DNA of 25,731 nt. It comes from an uncultured Desulfobacterales bacterium. Its GTDB lineage: Bacteria > Desulfobacterota > Desulfobacteria > Desulfobacterales > JAFDCJ01. Below are positions 1 to 8,838 of the stretch, piece after piece. The translations under genes and the position numbers were made by a program. The stretch covers positions 1 through 25,731 of the forward strand of contig CALZJV010000053.1 in NCBI GenBank assembly GCA_945787595.1, given 5' to 3'. Positions within the stretch are counted from its first letter, which is position 1, and each line of letters begins with the position of its first letter. The notes under the pieces are model-generated. The model ran no database searches and was not told the origin of the DNA. It saw nothing but the letters and a program-made list of their open reading frames with translations.

Positions 1-1
1 C

Positions 2-499
2 GAAGAAAGGAAAAAGGACTTTAATTTCTCCGATGTTGTCTATACCGGAGAGACTGTTTTGTTCTACCATAAAGACCATCCAATAGTTTGGACAGGAAAC
101 CTCGAAGATTTGAAAGGGCTGAGAATAGGACTCAGTCTTGGGGCTGCAAAGTCAAACATTCTTAAAGAAGCAGAAAAGAAAGGATTTATCACATACGATA
201 TTGGAGGGGATAAAGTAATGACTTTTTTTAAACTCCTGGAAAAGAGATTTCATGCCATTGATAATAATAAAGCTGTTGGGCTACACCTAATTCAAACTCG
301 ATTATCGTCGGAGCAAAGAGCGAAAATTGGATACACAAAGCCTCATGAGTTATGGGATTATCATTTGATTTTGTCCAAAAAATTGAAAAAAAATGAAAAA
401 TTTTTGGAAATACTCAATAAGGGACTTCACAAGATGAAGAAAAGTGGAAGGTTCGATGAAATGTGGAAGGCATTTTATAGAGGAGAATATAATCCTTGA
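2..499 (+). CDS. Periplasmic solute-binding protein, family 3, C-terminal part (5' end outside window)
   Basis: The frame is open from base 2 and ends at TGA 497-499, so only the last 165 codons are visible. The protein has the SBP_bac_3 fold signature: a segment 'DLKGLRIGLSLGAA', then a second-lobe region 'KLLEKRFHAIDNN' where the chain returns to the first lobe, and a terminal helix ending 'KSGRFDEMWKAFY', which is typical of amino-acid or polar solute-binding proteins and of orphan binding proteins that feed sensor kinases. Its ligand cannot be told. A large Cache-domain kinase follows on the same strand, so a sensing role is possible but is inference. The DNA is clearly A+T-richer than the rest of the window, which may mean a different origin. 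An in-frame TTG at 59 should not be taken as the start, because homologous sequence continues upstream of it. Confidence 0.8.
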   Translation, partial: EERKKDFNFSDVVYTGETVLFYHKDHPIVWTGNLEDLKGLRIGLSLGAAKSNILKEAEKKGFITYDIGGDKVMTFFKLLEKRFHAIDNNKAVGLHLIQTRLSSEQRAKIGYTKPHELWDYHLILSKKLKKNEKFLEILNKGLHKMKKSGRFDEMWKAFYRGEYNP

Positions 500-636
500 T
501 AGAAAGGTTAAACAGTAAAGCTGTATTAGCAGGTTCGAATCTAAGCGATGGAGAGCATGAAATAATTAAAAATGTATCCGGTTTTAAATATCCAATAAAG
601 GTTGTTATCATCGATATTGGCAATTTTAGATCATAA
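496..636 (+). CDS. Tiny overlapping ORF, possibly a degenerate receiver fragment
   Basis: A 46-codon frame begins at a TTG that overlaps the stop of the solute-binding protein gene (TTGA) and ends at TAA 634-636. An AGGAG-like sequence sits at 481-485, ten bases upstream, so translational coupling is possible. The peptide, with segments such as 'LSDGEHEIIKNVSG' and 'PIKVVIIDIGNF', faintly resembles the middle of a CheY-type receiver (the helix after the phosphoacceptor and the next strand), but the expected Asp is replaced by Gly or Ser. I do not recognise a definite family. It may be a remnant of a response regulator or a chance frame. Confidence 0.25.
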   Translation: MIERLNSKAVLAGSNLSDGEHEIIKNVSGFKYPIKVVIIDIGNFRS

Positions 637-667
637 TCTCTCGCTCCGTTTAAGGAGAATTCAAAAA

Positions 668-3600
668 ATGTTTCTTGTCAAAAGCCTGAGAGCAAAAACG
701 ATAATATCCACCCTAATTCCGATTGTCCTGGTGCTGGCAGGCCTGACGTTCATCGTGTTTTATTCCTATGAGCGGGTGGCTCAAGAGGGTGTCAAGCAGC
801 GCGACGCCGAGTTGGCAAGAATATCTGCAAACCGGCTCTCCGAAGGCTTGCATCGGGCCTGCCGGATTCTTCAGGATATGGCGGTTGCCGACGACATTCA
901 ATCTATGGAACCGGCCCGGTTGCAGTCGGCTTTAGACAAAGCTCGGCCGCAACTTGCTGTTTTTGATGTCGGGGTTGCAGTTTATGACAGGGAGGGTGCA
1001 AATCTATCACAACGGCAGGGGATGGATTTTCCAATCAAATCCAAATTCAATGAAGCCTATGGTACGCTACGACCGGTATTTTCAGACGTTTTCAAATATC
1101 CAAGCTCAGGTGAAGACGTGATTTTGGTTGGAGTCTCGATTGTGGAAAGGGACGGGAGCTTCAAAGGTTTGCTGGCCGGAGTGAGTACGATCAAACTCTC
1201 TTTGCTCGGGGGACTGTATGCCAAGGTGCTCGATTTAAAAGCAGGTCGCAGTGGCTATGCATATTTGGTGGATAGAAGCGGACGGGTGATTTACCATCGT
1301 CACAGCTCAATGATCGGGAGGACTCTTAAATCCGTCCTACCGGTGATGCGGGTGACCATGGGGGAGACCGGCGCTGTTATCACCAAAGATGAGATCGGTG
1401 AGCCTATCGTCTCCGGATTTGCTCCGGTGCCGGGCACGGGGTGGGGGGTTGTCACCCAGGAGAACTGGGAAAATATTGTTGACCCCATTCGTAAACACAG
1501 TCAGATGGTTCTGATTCTATTGACAGTGGGCGGAATTTTTTCCTGCTTGCTGATATTTTTTTCTATTGGTCGAATTTTAAAACCTGTCAAGAATTTGGCC
1601 CTGGGTGCCCAAAGGATCGCCAACGGGGATTTCGGCTACAAAGTCGACGTAAAGACCGGTGATGAAATCGAAGTTTTGGCCAGGCAATTCAACGATATGT
1701 CCGCTGCCTTGAAAACATCCTTTACCGAGCTGGAAGAGCGCGTGGTTGAGTGCGGGCAAGGTGAAACGGCACTCAGGCAAAGCGAGGAAAAGTATCGTAA
1801 AATACTGGAGAGCATGGAGGAGGGGTATTATGAAGTTGACACTGCCGGGAACATGGTCTTCTTCAACGATTCGACGAGCCAAATATTGGGCTACCCTGCC
1901 GAGGAGCTGTTGGGAATGAACAACCGGGCCTATATGGACGAAGCGTTCAGCGAGAAGGTATACGAGACGTTCAACGAAGTGTATCGCACCGGCAAACCCG
2001 TAAAGGCTTTTGATTGGAAAATTGTCAGAAAAGATGGAACCGAACGCTGGGTAGAGGCCTCTGTTTCTCTGCGCAAAGACGCCGATGGACAGACAGTCGG
2101 GTTTCAGGGAGTCTGTCGGGATGTCACCGAGCGCAAACTGACTGAAAGGGAACTGGCCGGACATCGCGAGCATTTGGAACAAATGGTGGATGAGCGCACC
2201 CGTGCGCTCACTGAGTCCAATCGCAAGCTCTCGCAACAGATTGCCGAGCGCAAACAGGCCGAGTACGCTCTGCGGTTCACCCAATTTGCCGTCGATCACG
2301 CTGAGGTGGCCGCATTTTGGATGAATTCGGATGCGCGTTTTATTTACGCCAACGAAGCGGCCTGCGCTGCCTTGGGTTATGCGCCTGAGGAATTGCTGTC
2401 CATGACGGTGCACGACATCGACCCGGACTTTTCCGCGGAAGTCTGGCCGGCGCACTGGAACGAGGTCAGGCAGCGCGGCTCATTTATCATCGAATCCCGT
2501 CACCGCGCCAAAGATGGCAGGATTTATCCGGTCGAAATCAGCATCAATTACATGGAATTCGAGGGGAAAGAATTTTCCTGCGCTTTCGCCCGGGACATCA
2601 CGGAGCGCAAGCGGGCCCAGGAAGAATTGCACCGCCAAAATGAATATCTGTCGGCCCTGCACGACACCACCCTGGACCTGATCAGCCGCCTTGATCTGGA
2701 TGAGTTGCTTGCAGCCCTTGTCACCCGGGCCGGGCAGCTGCTGGACGCCCGGCACGGTTTTATCTACCTGGCCGAGCCCGGGGCAAAAGAACTGGAGCTC
2801 AAAGTCGGTATTGGACCTTTCGGCCGCAAATCCTCTAAATACATGGAACCGGGCGAAGGCCTGGCAGGCAGAGTCTGGCAGACCGGCAAACCCCTGGCGA
2901 TCAAGGATTACGACTCATGGACGGGCCGCTCGCCCAGTTTTGAGTATAATGTTATCAGCAGCACGGTTGGGGTGCCGCTTACCCGGACCCGGCGCACATC
3001 CGAATCCGGTCCTCAGGCTGCCGGTGTGATTGGCCTGGCCTATGATGCCACGTCGGACCGGATCTTTGGTGAGGCAGAGGTCGAACTGCTGAGCCGATTT
3101 GCGCAACTCGCGTCCATCGCCTTGGAGAACGCCCGGCTGTACCAGGAAACCCAGCGAAGGGCCATGGAGATGTCCGCCCTGTTTCGGATGGCTTCGGAAT
3201 TGGCTGCCACACTCGACGAAACCGAGGTTTGTCGACGCGTGGTGCACGGGCTGCACGATACCCTGGGTTACGATGTTCTGGCGCTCTACATGTTGGATGA
3301 GGCCACCGGTGACCGGGTGCATGCCGCCAGCATCGGTTATGATGAGCCCCACGACCGCCTCACGTGCGATCAGGGACTGGGCGGGCGTCCACTTTTGGAC
3401 GGCAAACTCCATTACGTGCCGGACGTTTCCAAAGACCCTTGCTATTTTTACGGCGCATGGGGTTCCGAAGTGGATGTGCCGGTTAGAATCGGGGAAAAGG
3501 TGCTCGGTGTGCTGATTGCTGAAAACAGGGAGCCGCACGCCTTCATTCAGAATGATTTTGAGGTGCTCACCGCAGCCGCCCAGCAGGCCGGTCTTGCCTT

Positions 3601-5125
3601 CGAGAACGCGAACTTGTTTGCGGAGGTTCAGGGCCAAAAACAGTATTCCGAGTCTTTGGTTCAGAACAGCCCGGTCGCAATTGTGGCTGTTGATATGGAC
3701 TGTAATGTGTCGCTATGGAATCCGGCCGCAGAGAAGTTGTTCGGTTATACCCAGTCGGAGGCAGTAGGGCGCGACCTGGATGCTTTGGTCACGACCACGC
3801 CGGAAATGCTAACGGGCGCCCGCAGTATCACGCAGAAAATGATGGACGGGATGAGTGTTTTTCATACCATTACCCGGCGCGGCCGCCGGGACGGAACGCT
3901 GGTGGATGTTGAAATATCGGCCGTGCTGGGAGATGGCCATGACATCGGCCATATTACCATCTATCACGACATCACCGAGCTAAAACGGGCTGAGCGAGCC
4001 CTCCAAGAAAGTCGTGTCAAGTATCGTGATCTGGTCGAAAACGCAAACTGCATCATCTTGGAAATCGATACCCGGGGTGATGTCACGTTCCTCAACCGAT
4101 TTGCCCGGGATTTCTTTGAGTACAGTGAGTCAGAGATTCTGGGCCGCAACGTGGTGGGCACCATTGTCCCGGCAGCAGACTCAAACGGAAGGGATCTTGA
4201 GCTCATGATTCAGGATCTGGTCAGTCATCCCGAGAGATACATCGACAATGAAAATGAGAATATGCGCCGCAACGGGGAACGAGTGTGGGTGGCCTGGACC
4301 AACAGGGCAATCTACGACCACGAAGATCGTCTGTCCGATATCCTCTGCATCGGCATTGACAGGACCGAGCAGAAGCGGACGGCAGAAGAATTGCGGGAAG
4401 CCAAAATAGCAGCCGAAGCTGCCAATCAGGCCAAAAGCGCCTTTCTAGCCAATATGAGCCACGAACTGAGAACCCCATTGAACGCCATCTTGGGATACAC
4501 AGAGCTGATTTCAGATAAAATTTACGGTGAGATACCCGAGAAGATTCAGGATGTATTAGCGCGTCTGGAGAAAAATGGTCGCCACCTCCTGAGTCTGATC
4601 AATGATGTTCTCGATCTTTCGAAAATCGAGGCAAAACAACTCCCGCTCTCCATCAACGAATATTCAATGAAGGAAGTTGTTCATACGGTTATGACCGGGG
4701 TCGAGTCCTTGGTGGCCGAAAAAAGCCTCGCAATACAGGCCACGGTTCCTCCAAACCTCCCGAAGGGCAAAGGTGATGAACAGCGCATTGTCCAGGTCTT
4801 TTTAAATCTAGTCGGCAATGCAATTAAATTTACTGAAAAAGGCGAAGTGAAGATAGAAGTCGATGAGTCCGACGGTGGCTTTTTGGTATCAATTTCCGAC
4901 ACCGGTTCCGGTCTGTCGGAAACCGATCAGCAAAAAATATTCGAAGAGTTTCATCAGGTTGACAGCTCCAGTACGCGGCAAAAGGGTGGCACGGGCCTCG
5001 GTCTTTCAATTGCCAAAAGAATCATAGAAATGCACGGCGGGCGTATTTGGGTGGAGTCCAGTCTCGGAAAAGGCTCTACCTTCCGGTTTACTTTGCCATT
5101 TCGCATAGGTCAGCAAAAGGAGTAA
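668..5125 (+). CDS. Large membrane sensor histidine kinase: Cache-HAMP-PAS-PAS-GAF-GAF-PAS-PAS-HisKA-HATPase
   Basis: The start at ATG 668 is chosen because AAGGAG lies at 652-657. The frame stays open upstream to a TTG at 602, but nothing supports initiation there. It gives 1485 residues. Order: TM1 about 12-32; periplasmic dCache domain about 35-275; TM2 about 279-303; HAMP about 300-353; PAS 373-490; PAS 535-648; GAF 672-825; GAF 835-985; PAS 993-1105; PAS 1118-1238; HisKA with phospho-acceptor His1265 in 'NMSHELRTPLN'; HATPase with the N box 'NLVGNAIKF' and G boxes 'DTGSGL' and 'GGTGLGLS'. There is no receiver on the chain; the response regulator is the next gene, three bases on. The central PAS/GAF stretch (about 2100-3950) is G+C-richer than either end, which suggests domain shuffling. 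The signal sensed is unknown. The last 230 residues closely match the second kinase in the window. Confidence 0.93.
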   Translation: MFLVKSLRAKTIISTLIPIVLVLAGLTFIVFYSYERVAQEGVKQRDAELARISANRLSEGLHRACRILQDMAVADDIQSMEPARLQSALDKARPQLAVFDVGVAVYDREGANLSQRQGMDFPIKSKFNEAYGTLRPVFSDVFKYPSSGEDVILVGVSIVERDGSFKGLLAGVSTIKLSLLGGLYAKVLDLKAGRSGYAYLVDRSGRVIYHRHSSMIGRTLKSVLPVMRVTMGETGAVITKDEIGEPIVSGFAPVPGTGWGVVTQENWENIVDPIRKHSQMVLILLTVGGIFSCLLIFFSIGRILKPVKNLALGAQRIANGDFGYKVDVKTGDEIEVLARQFNDMSAALKTSFTELEERVVECGQGETALRQSEEKYRKILESMEEGYYEVDTAGNMVFFNDSTSQILGYPAEELLGMNNRAYMDEAFSEKVYETFNEVYRTGKPVKAFDWKIVRKDGTERWVEASVSLRKDADGQTVGFQGVCRDVTERKLTERELAGHREHLEQMVDERTRALTESNRKLSQQIAERKQAEYALRFTQFAVDHAEVAAFWMNSDARFIYANEAACAALGYAPEELLSMTVHDIDPDFSAEVWPAHWNEVRQRGSFIIESRHRAKDGRIYPVEISINYMEFEGKEFSCAFARDITERKRAQEELHRQNEYLSALHDTTLDLISRLDLDELLAALVTRAGQLLDARHGFIYLAEPGAKELELKVGIGPFGRKSSKYMEPGEGLAGRVWQTGKPLAIKDYDSWTGRSPSFEYNVISSTVGVPLTRTRRTSESGPQAAGVIGLAYDATSDRIFGEAEVELLSRFAQLASIALENARLYQETQRRAMEMSALFRMASELAATLDETEVCRRVVHGLHDTLGYDVLALYMLDEATGDRVHAASIGYDEPHDRLTCDQGLGGRPLLDGKLHYVPDVSKDPCYFYGAWGSEVDVPVRIGEKVLGVLIAENREPHAFIQNDFEVLTAAAQQAGLAFENANLFAEVQGQKQYSESLVQNSPVAIVAVDMDCNVSLWNPAAEKLFGYTQSEAVGRDLDALVTTTPEMLTGARSITQKMMDGMSVFHTITRRGRRDGTLVDVEISAVLGDGHDIGHITIYHDITELKRAERALQESRVKYRDLVENANCIILEIDTRGDVTFLNRFARDFFEYSESEILGRNVVGTIVPAADSNGRDLELMIQDLVSHPERYIDNENENMRRNGERVWVAWTNRAIYDHEDRLSDILCIGIDRTEQKRTAEELREAKIAAEAANQAKSAFLANMSHELRTPLNAILGYTELISDKIYGEIPEKIQDVLARLEKNGRHLLSLINDVLDLSKIEAKQLPLSINEYSMKEVVHTVMTGVESLVAEKSLAIQATVPPNLPKGKGDEQRIVQVFLNLVGNAIKFTEKGEVKIEVDESDGGFLVSISDTGSGLSETDQQKIFEEFHQVDSSSTRQKGGTGLGLSIAKRIIEMHGGRIWVESSLGKGSTFRFTLPFRIGQQKE

Positions 5126-5127
5126 AC

Positions 5128-6261
5128 ATGAGAAAGAGGCCTCTGATTTTAATCGTAGATGATAATCCCGAGGCTTTGGACATTTTCGGGACTCGGCTTG
5201 CCACTCTCGATTACGAGATAATCACGGCGCCCGACGGTGAAACCGGGCTGGCGATGGCAAGACGGGAAAAGCCGGATTTAATCTTGTTGGACATTATGAT
5301 GCCCATAATGGATGGGCTGACCGTTTGCCGAGAGCTCAAATCAGACCCTGCATTTCCATTTATACCGATTATTCTGGTTACGGCCAAATCCGATACCAAA
5401 GACGTCGTCGCTGGTTTGGAAGCCGGTGGCGATGAATATCTGACGAAGCCGGTTGAGCACGCAGCGCTGGTTGCTAGGGTCGGGTCGATGCTCAGGATCA
5501 AAGGCTTGCACGACAAAGTTCTCGAGCAGTCGGCTCAGCTCAGGATTCAACTCGAAGCAGCCACCAAGGTTCAATGCCTTTTTTGGCCCGAGATCCCAAA
5601 GATGGAGGCCGGCAGCCATGTTTGGGCCATTTCAGTTCCGGCGGCATACGTCGGCGGGGATTTGTATGATGTCATCAAACTGCCGGACGGCAGTTGGTTG
5701 TTGTACGTTGCCGATGTTTCCGGCAAAGGCGTTCCGGCGGCGTTGATTATGGCGGCGTTGTCTACCAAGATTCGAAGTGAAGTCACATTGCGACCTAATC
5801 TCGAAGACCTGATTGAAACCGTAAATAATGTCATGTACTATCTTATGACCGGAGAAAGTTTTTTTGCCACAATCATTCTCGGCAGGTACTGGCCGTCCAC
5901 CGGGAGAATGCAACTTGTCCATTGCGGTCATCTTCAGCCCCTGTGGATCACTAATGAAGGTTTTAAAGAGTTACCCGAATTGAAAGGTATATCCTTAGGC
6001 CTCAAACCGGATACCCGGTACGAAACAAAAGAGATTTCAATAACTCCGGGAGAATCGCTTTTATTTTTTTCCGACGGAGTTGTTGAAGCCGAGAATGAAA
6101 GTCAGGAGCTTTATGGACCTGATCGGTTGACGGATTATATAAAAAACAGCAACGGTCCGCCATTGGGAGAAGGACTTTTGAAGGAAATAAAAAATTGGCG
6201 CGGAAAAGCCAAGGCAAACGATGATTTGACATTGCTTGAGATATGGCGGGATCCGCAATGA
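5128..6261 (+). CDS. Response regulator with SpoIIE/RsbU-type PP2C phosphatase output
   Basis: The start is ATG 5128, with AAGGAG at 5117-5122 inside the end of the kinase gene; the longer frame back to 5047 lies within that gene. It encodes 377 residues. The receiver (about 5-122) has the acidic pair Asp11/Asp12, phosphoacceptor Asp55 in 'LILLDIMMP', Thr85 and Lys107 in 'LTKP'. After a coiled linker comes a PP2C-like SpoIIE phosphatase (about 150-375) with metal-binding Asp178 ('VGGDLYD'), Asp196 ('VADVSGKG'), a 'FFSDGVVEAEN' motif and the closing 'NDDLTLLEI'. In this family phosphorylation of the receiver controls dephosphorylation of an anti-sigma-factor antagonist or similar STAS partner. 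No STAS or anti-sigma gene lies in the window, so the partner is elsewhere. Spacing and order make the preceding kinase the likely phosphodonor. Confidence 0.92.
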   Translation: MRKRPLILIVDDNPEALDIFGTRLATLDYEIITAPDGETGLAMARREKPDLILLDIMMPIMDGLTVCRELKSDPAFPFIPIILVTAKSDTKDVVAGLEAGGDEYLTKPVEHAALVARVGSMLRIKGLHDKVLEQSAQLRIQLEAATKVQCLFWPEIPKMEAGSHVWAISVPAAYVGGDLYDVIKLPDGSWLLYVADVSGKGVPAALIMAALSTKIRSEVTLRPNLEDLIETVNNVMYYLMTGESFFATIILGRYWPSTGRMQLVHCGHLQPLWITNEGFKELPELKGISLGLKPDTRYETKEISITPGESLLFFSDGVVEAENESQELYGPDRLTDYIKNSNGPPLGEGLLKEIKNWRGKAKANDDLTLLEIWRDPQ

Positions 6262-6292
6262 ATAGATTTGAAATTGGAAAAAGATTCAGGTG

Positions 6293-6450
6293 CAATATCA
6301 GGTCCGGCTGCTTTTCTCTGACCATCGCCAAGCCCGCTTCGCCGTCTGTCGCAGTAATGATCTCGTAGTTGTTGGCGGCAAGACGCGCTTGAAGAATGTC
6401 CAGGTTACGGGATTATCATCCACAATTAGTATCAGTGGCGGCGTTTTCAT
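6293..6450 (-). pseudogene. Response-regulator receiver relic, frameshifted and truncated
   Basis: Reading the minus strand from ATG 6450, the peptide begins 'MKTPPLILIVDDNP', a canonical receiver N-terminus, preceded by AAGGAGG at 6461-6455. After 'DDNP' the frame breaks: two bases (6408-6407) separate it from a continuation in the next frame reading 'NLDILQARLAANNYEII' and then 'GLAMVREKQPDLIL'. Homology stops at about 6293, exactly before the phosphoacceptor Asp would appear. It closely parallels the N-terminus of the neighbouring SpoIIE regulator ('LILIVDDNPEALDIF', 'EKPDLILL'). It lies 22 bases after the stop of the single-domain receiver gene and was probably the third gene of that operon. 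It is almost certainly non-functional; a one-base loss plus loss of the whole 3' part explains it. Confidence 0.8.
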
Positions 6451-6472
6451 GATGCCTCCTTAATAAAAGCAG

Positions 6473-6838
6473 CTATGCAAAAAACTTCCTGATCTTCGCC
6501 AGAAGTTTACGCGGACTATACGGTTTGGAAACATACGCATCACATCCGGCCTCATATGCCTTGGCTTCATCGCCGCTCAGCGCATAAGAGGTGACCGCAA
6601 TGACCGGGATTGAGCTCAGGGCGGGGTTGGCTTTGATCCGCCTCGTAGCCTCGTATCCGTCGAAATCGGGTAGTTGAATGTCCATCAGGATCAAGTCGGG
6701 ACAGTGGGCCTCGGCTGACATCACCCCCGCTTCTCCGGTGACAGCCTCAATCACCTTATAGCCGGCGCTTGTGAGAAGATCTCGCATGATACGCCGATTA
6801 TCCTCCTGGTCTTCAATAATTAAAATCAGCTCGCTCAT
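6473..6838 (-). CDS. Single-domain response regulator (CheY/DivK-like receiver)
   Basis: This is a 121-residue protein with nothing beyond a receiver. Key residues are the acidic pair Glu9/Asp10 ('IIEDQEDNRR'), phosphoacceptor Asp53 ('LILMDIQLP'), Thr83 and Lys105 ('VSKPY'). Its ATG overlaps the stop of the upstream kinase (ATGA) and an AGGAAG/AAGG sequence precedes it, so the two are translationally coupled and almost surely cognate. 'YEATRRIKANP' and 'AKAYEAGCDAYVSKP' are typical of stand-alone receivers that act by protein-protein contact or phosphorelay and not by binding DNA. The relic of a further receiver follows. With that partner lost, the output of the pathway is unclear. Confidence 0.92.
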   Translation of the reverse strand: MSELILIIEDQEDNRRIMRDLLTSAGYKVIEAVTGEAGVMSAEAHCPDLILMDIQLPDFDGYEATRRIKANPALSSIPVIAVTSYALSGDEAKAYEAGCDAYVSKPYSPRKLLAKIRKFFA

Positions 6839-8832
6839 CCTTGCTTCCTTTGCTTTTCGACCCAGATACGGCCCCCGTGCATTTCGACTATTTTTTTGGA
6901 AATAGAGAGTCCGAGACCGGTTCCGCCCTTTTTTCGGGTACTGGATCCGTCGACTTGGTGGAATCCTTCGAAAATTTTCTTTTGCTCAACTTCCGCAAGT
7001 CCGGGACCCGTATCGGACACAGAGACCAAAAACGTTTGGTTGGCAGCGGTCGCCTCGGCCTTGATTTCTCCCTCATTGGTAAATTTGATTGCGTTTCCGA
7101 CCAGATTCAGAATCACCTGAGCAATGCGTTGTTCGTCTCCTTTGCCTGTTGGTAGATCTTTGGAAACTTTGACCTTCAAATCCAGTTTCTTTTCCGCTGC
7201 CAATGCCTTCACCGTGGTAAAGACCGTTTGAATCACCTCTCCCATCGAATATTCATTGAGAGAAACGGTAATCTGGCCTGCTTCGATCTTGGAAAGATCA
7301 AGAACATCATTGATCAGGCTAAGCAGGTGACGCCCACTTTTTTCGAGGTGTTTCAGAACCTCCTGGATTTTTTCCGGTACCTTACCGTATATGTTATCAA
7401 GGATCAGCTCCGTATAGCCCAGGATGGCATTCAGGGGGGTTCTAAGTTCATGGCTCATGTTGGCAAGAAACTCGGACTTGTGCTTGTTGGCGATCTCCAG
7501 CTCGCACCCCTTTTCCTCGATCTCACGAAAAAGCCGCGCGTTGTGGATGGCGAGCACCGACTGTGCAGCAAAAGTCTGAAGCAGGTCCACGACCGGTGCG
7601 GGAAACTCGCCGGCCGCCTTGCGCCGGACGACCAGTCCACCAATGAGGCGGTCTTCGCTCAGCAGCGGTAATGCGAGCAGGGCTTGATAGCCCGCTTGCT
7701 GAACTAAAGGGAAGGGGTTGCCCGGTACGTCTGCAAGATCCGGAATCTGATGCGGAGCGCACTTAATAGCGGCCTGGCCGATAACCGTTCGGTCCCCCAC
7801 ACGCAGCCTCGACTCGTGCAGCGCTTCGATGAACTCTGCGCTCACACCGTAGTTTATCCGCGGTAGGAATACCCCCTCCGCTTCGTCGAACTCGTAAATC
7901 GTTCCGGCATCGGTCTTCGAGAGCTGCACCGCGTGGCGAACAATACTCGTCAGAACCGTTTCCGGATCGAGAGTGGAGCTGACTGCCTGGCTTACTTCTC
8001 CCAAGGCTTTCAGTTCTTCCACTGACCGGGCCAACTCCCGGGTACGCACTTCTACTCTTTGCTCTAAGGTTCGGTTGTACTCCTCTAATTTTTCTTTGCT
8101 CTCGCTAAGTTCCGAGAATAACTGCTTAATCGATCCCCGCATGATATCCAGATGCTGCGCGAGTACTCCAATCTCGTCACGACTGCTTTTATCAACAAAA
8201 GTGTCCAAATCACCCCGGGCGATCAATGAGGCTGATTCCTGTAATTTCAGTAATGGGGAAGAGATATACCGTATCGTGATGAAGATGGATGTGAGCCAGA
8301 TTGCTGCGATAATAAGGATTAACAAGGCAATCGTGCCGTAAATTTGAAAAACCATCTGTTTTTTCACGTTTTCGCGCGACATTACGATTAGAATCTTGCC
8401 GATTATTTTTTCTTCAAAGTAAATATCGGATGATTTGGCTATCAGTTCAGAGTCTTTTAACAATGCCGGGGACATCTCCGGCTCAATTTTTTGGAGCTGA
8501 AAACCAGGGCGTTTTTTCTCAGTGATAACCTGACCTTTCCACGATATCTTTGTATAAACAATTGATTCATCTAAAAATAAGGCCTCAACAAAATCAGCTA
8601 CAACTACGTGGTCCAGGTTCCATAAAGGGATTGCCAGACTGTTCCGTGCAAACTCGATGGCATTATCTAACCGCGTTTCCAGCTCGTTCTCGATTTTGTT
8701 GATGTCAAAAAAGATGACTACTGCAGCAAAAACGATTAATAATAGAGTAATTATACCGATTAAGGCGTAACTGAAACGATGGCTGATGCTACTGACTTTA
8801 GGAGAGGTCTTAGATGAAGAGGCTTTCTGCAT
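6835..8832 (-). CDS. Membrane sensor histidine kinase (HAMP-GAF-HisKA-HATPase) with damaged C-terminus
   Basis: The start is taken at ATG 8832 (665 residues), with AAAGG nine bases before it; a GTG at 8838 is also in frame but too close to that site. TM1 is about 22-42, the periplasmic sensor about 43-160, TM2 about 162-187, then HAMP, a coiled coil ('LEEYNRTLEQRVEVRTREL'), GAF about 275-440, HisKA with His461 in 'NMSHELRTPLN', and HATPase with 'NLVGNAIKF', 'DTGPGL' and 'GGTGLGLS'. It is highly similar to the end of the 1485-aa kinase, except that it stops at 'RIWVEKQRKQG', losing the last beta strand and the G-K-G-S-x-F motif. The bases coding G-K-G-S-K survive in another frame next to the receiver's start. 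Whether it still binds ATP is uncertain. It may be on the way to becoming a pseudogene. Confidence 0.87.
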   Translation of the reverse strand: MQKASSSKTSPKVSSISHRFSYALIGIITLLLIVFAAVVIFFDINKIENELETRLDNAIEFARNSLAIPLWNLDHVVVADFVEALFLDESIVYTKISWKGQVITEKKRPGFQLQKIEPEMSPALLKDSELIAKSSDIYFEEKIIGKILIVMSRENVKKQMVFQIYGTIALLILIIAAIWLTSIFITIRYISSPLLKLQESASLIARGDLDTFVDKSSRDEIGVLAQHLDIMRGSIKQLFSELSESKEKLEEYNRTLEQRVEVRTRELARSVEELKALGEVSQAVSSTLDPETVLTSIVRHAVQLSKTDAGTIYEFDEAEGVFLPRINYGVSAEFIEALHESRLRVGDRTVIGQAAIKCAPHQIPDLADVPGNPFPLVQQAGYQALLALPLLSEDRLIGGLVVRRKAAGEFPAPVVDLLQTFAAQSVLAIHNARLFREIEEKGCELEIANKHKSEFLANMSHELRTPLNAILGYTELILDNIYGKVPEKIQEVLKHLEKSGRHLLSLINDVLDLSKIEAGQITVSLNEYSMGEVIQTVFTTVKALAAEKKLDLKVKVSKDLPTGKGDEQRIAQVILNLVGNAIKFTNEGEIKAEATAANQTFLVSVSDTGPGLAEVEQKKIFEGFHQVDGSSTRKKGGTGLGLSISKKIVEMHGGRIWVEKQRKQG

Positions 8833-8838
8833 GAACAC

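Noticed and set aside
1577..2455. 292-codon open frame on the minus strand inside the large kinase
   Set aside because: It lies antisense to well-recognised HAMP and PAS coding sequence and shows no domain or ribosome site; it is a shadow.
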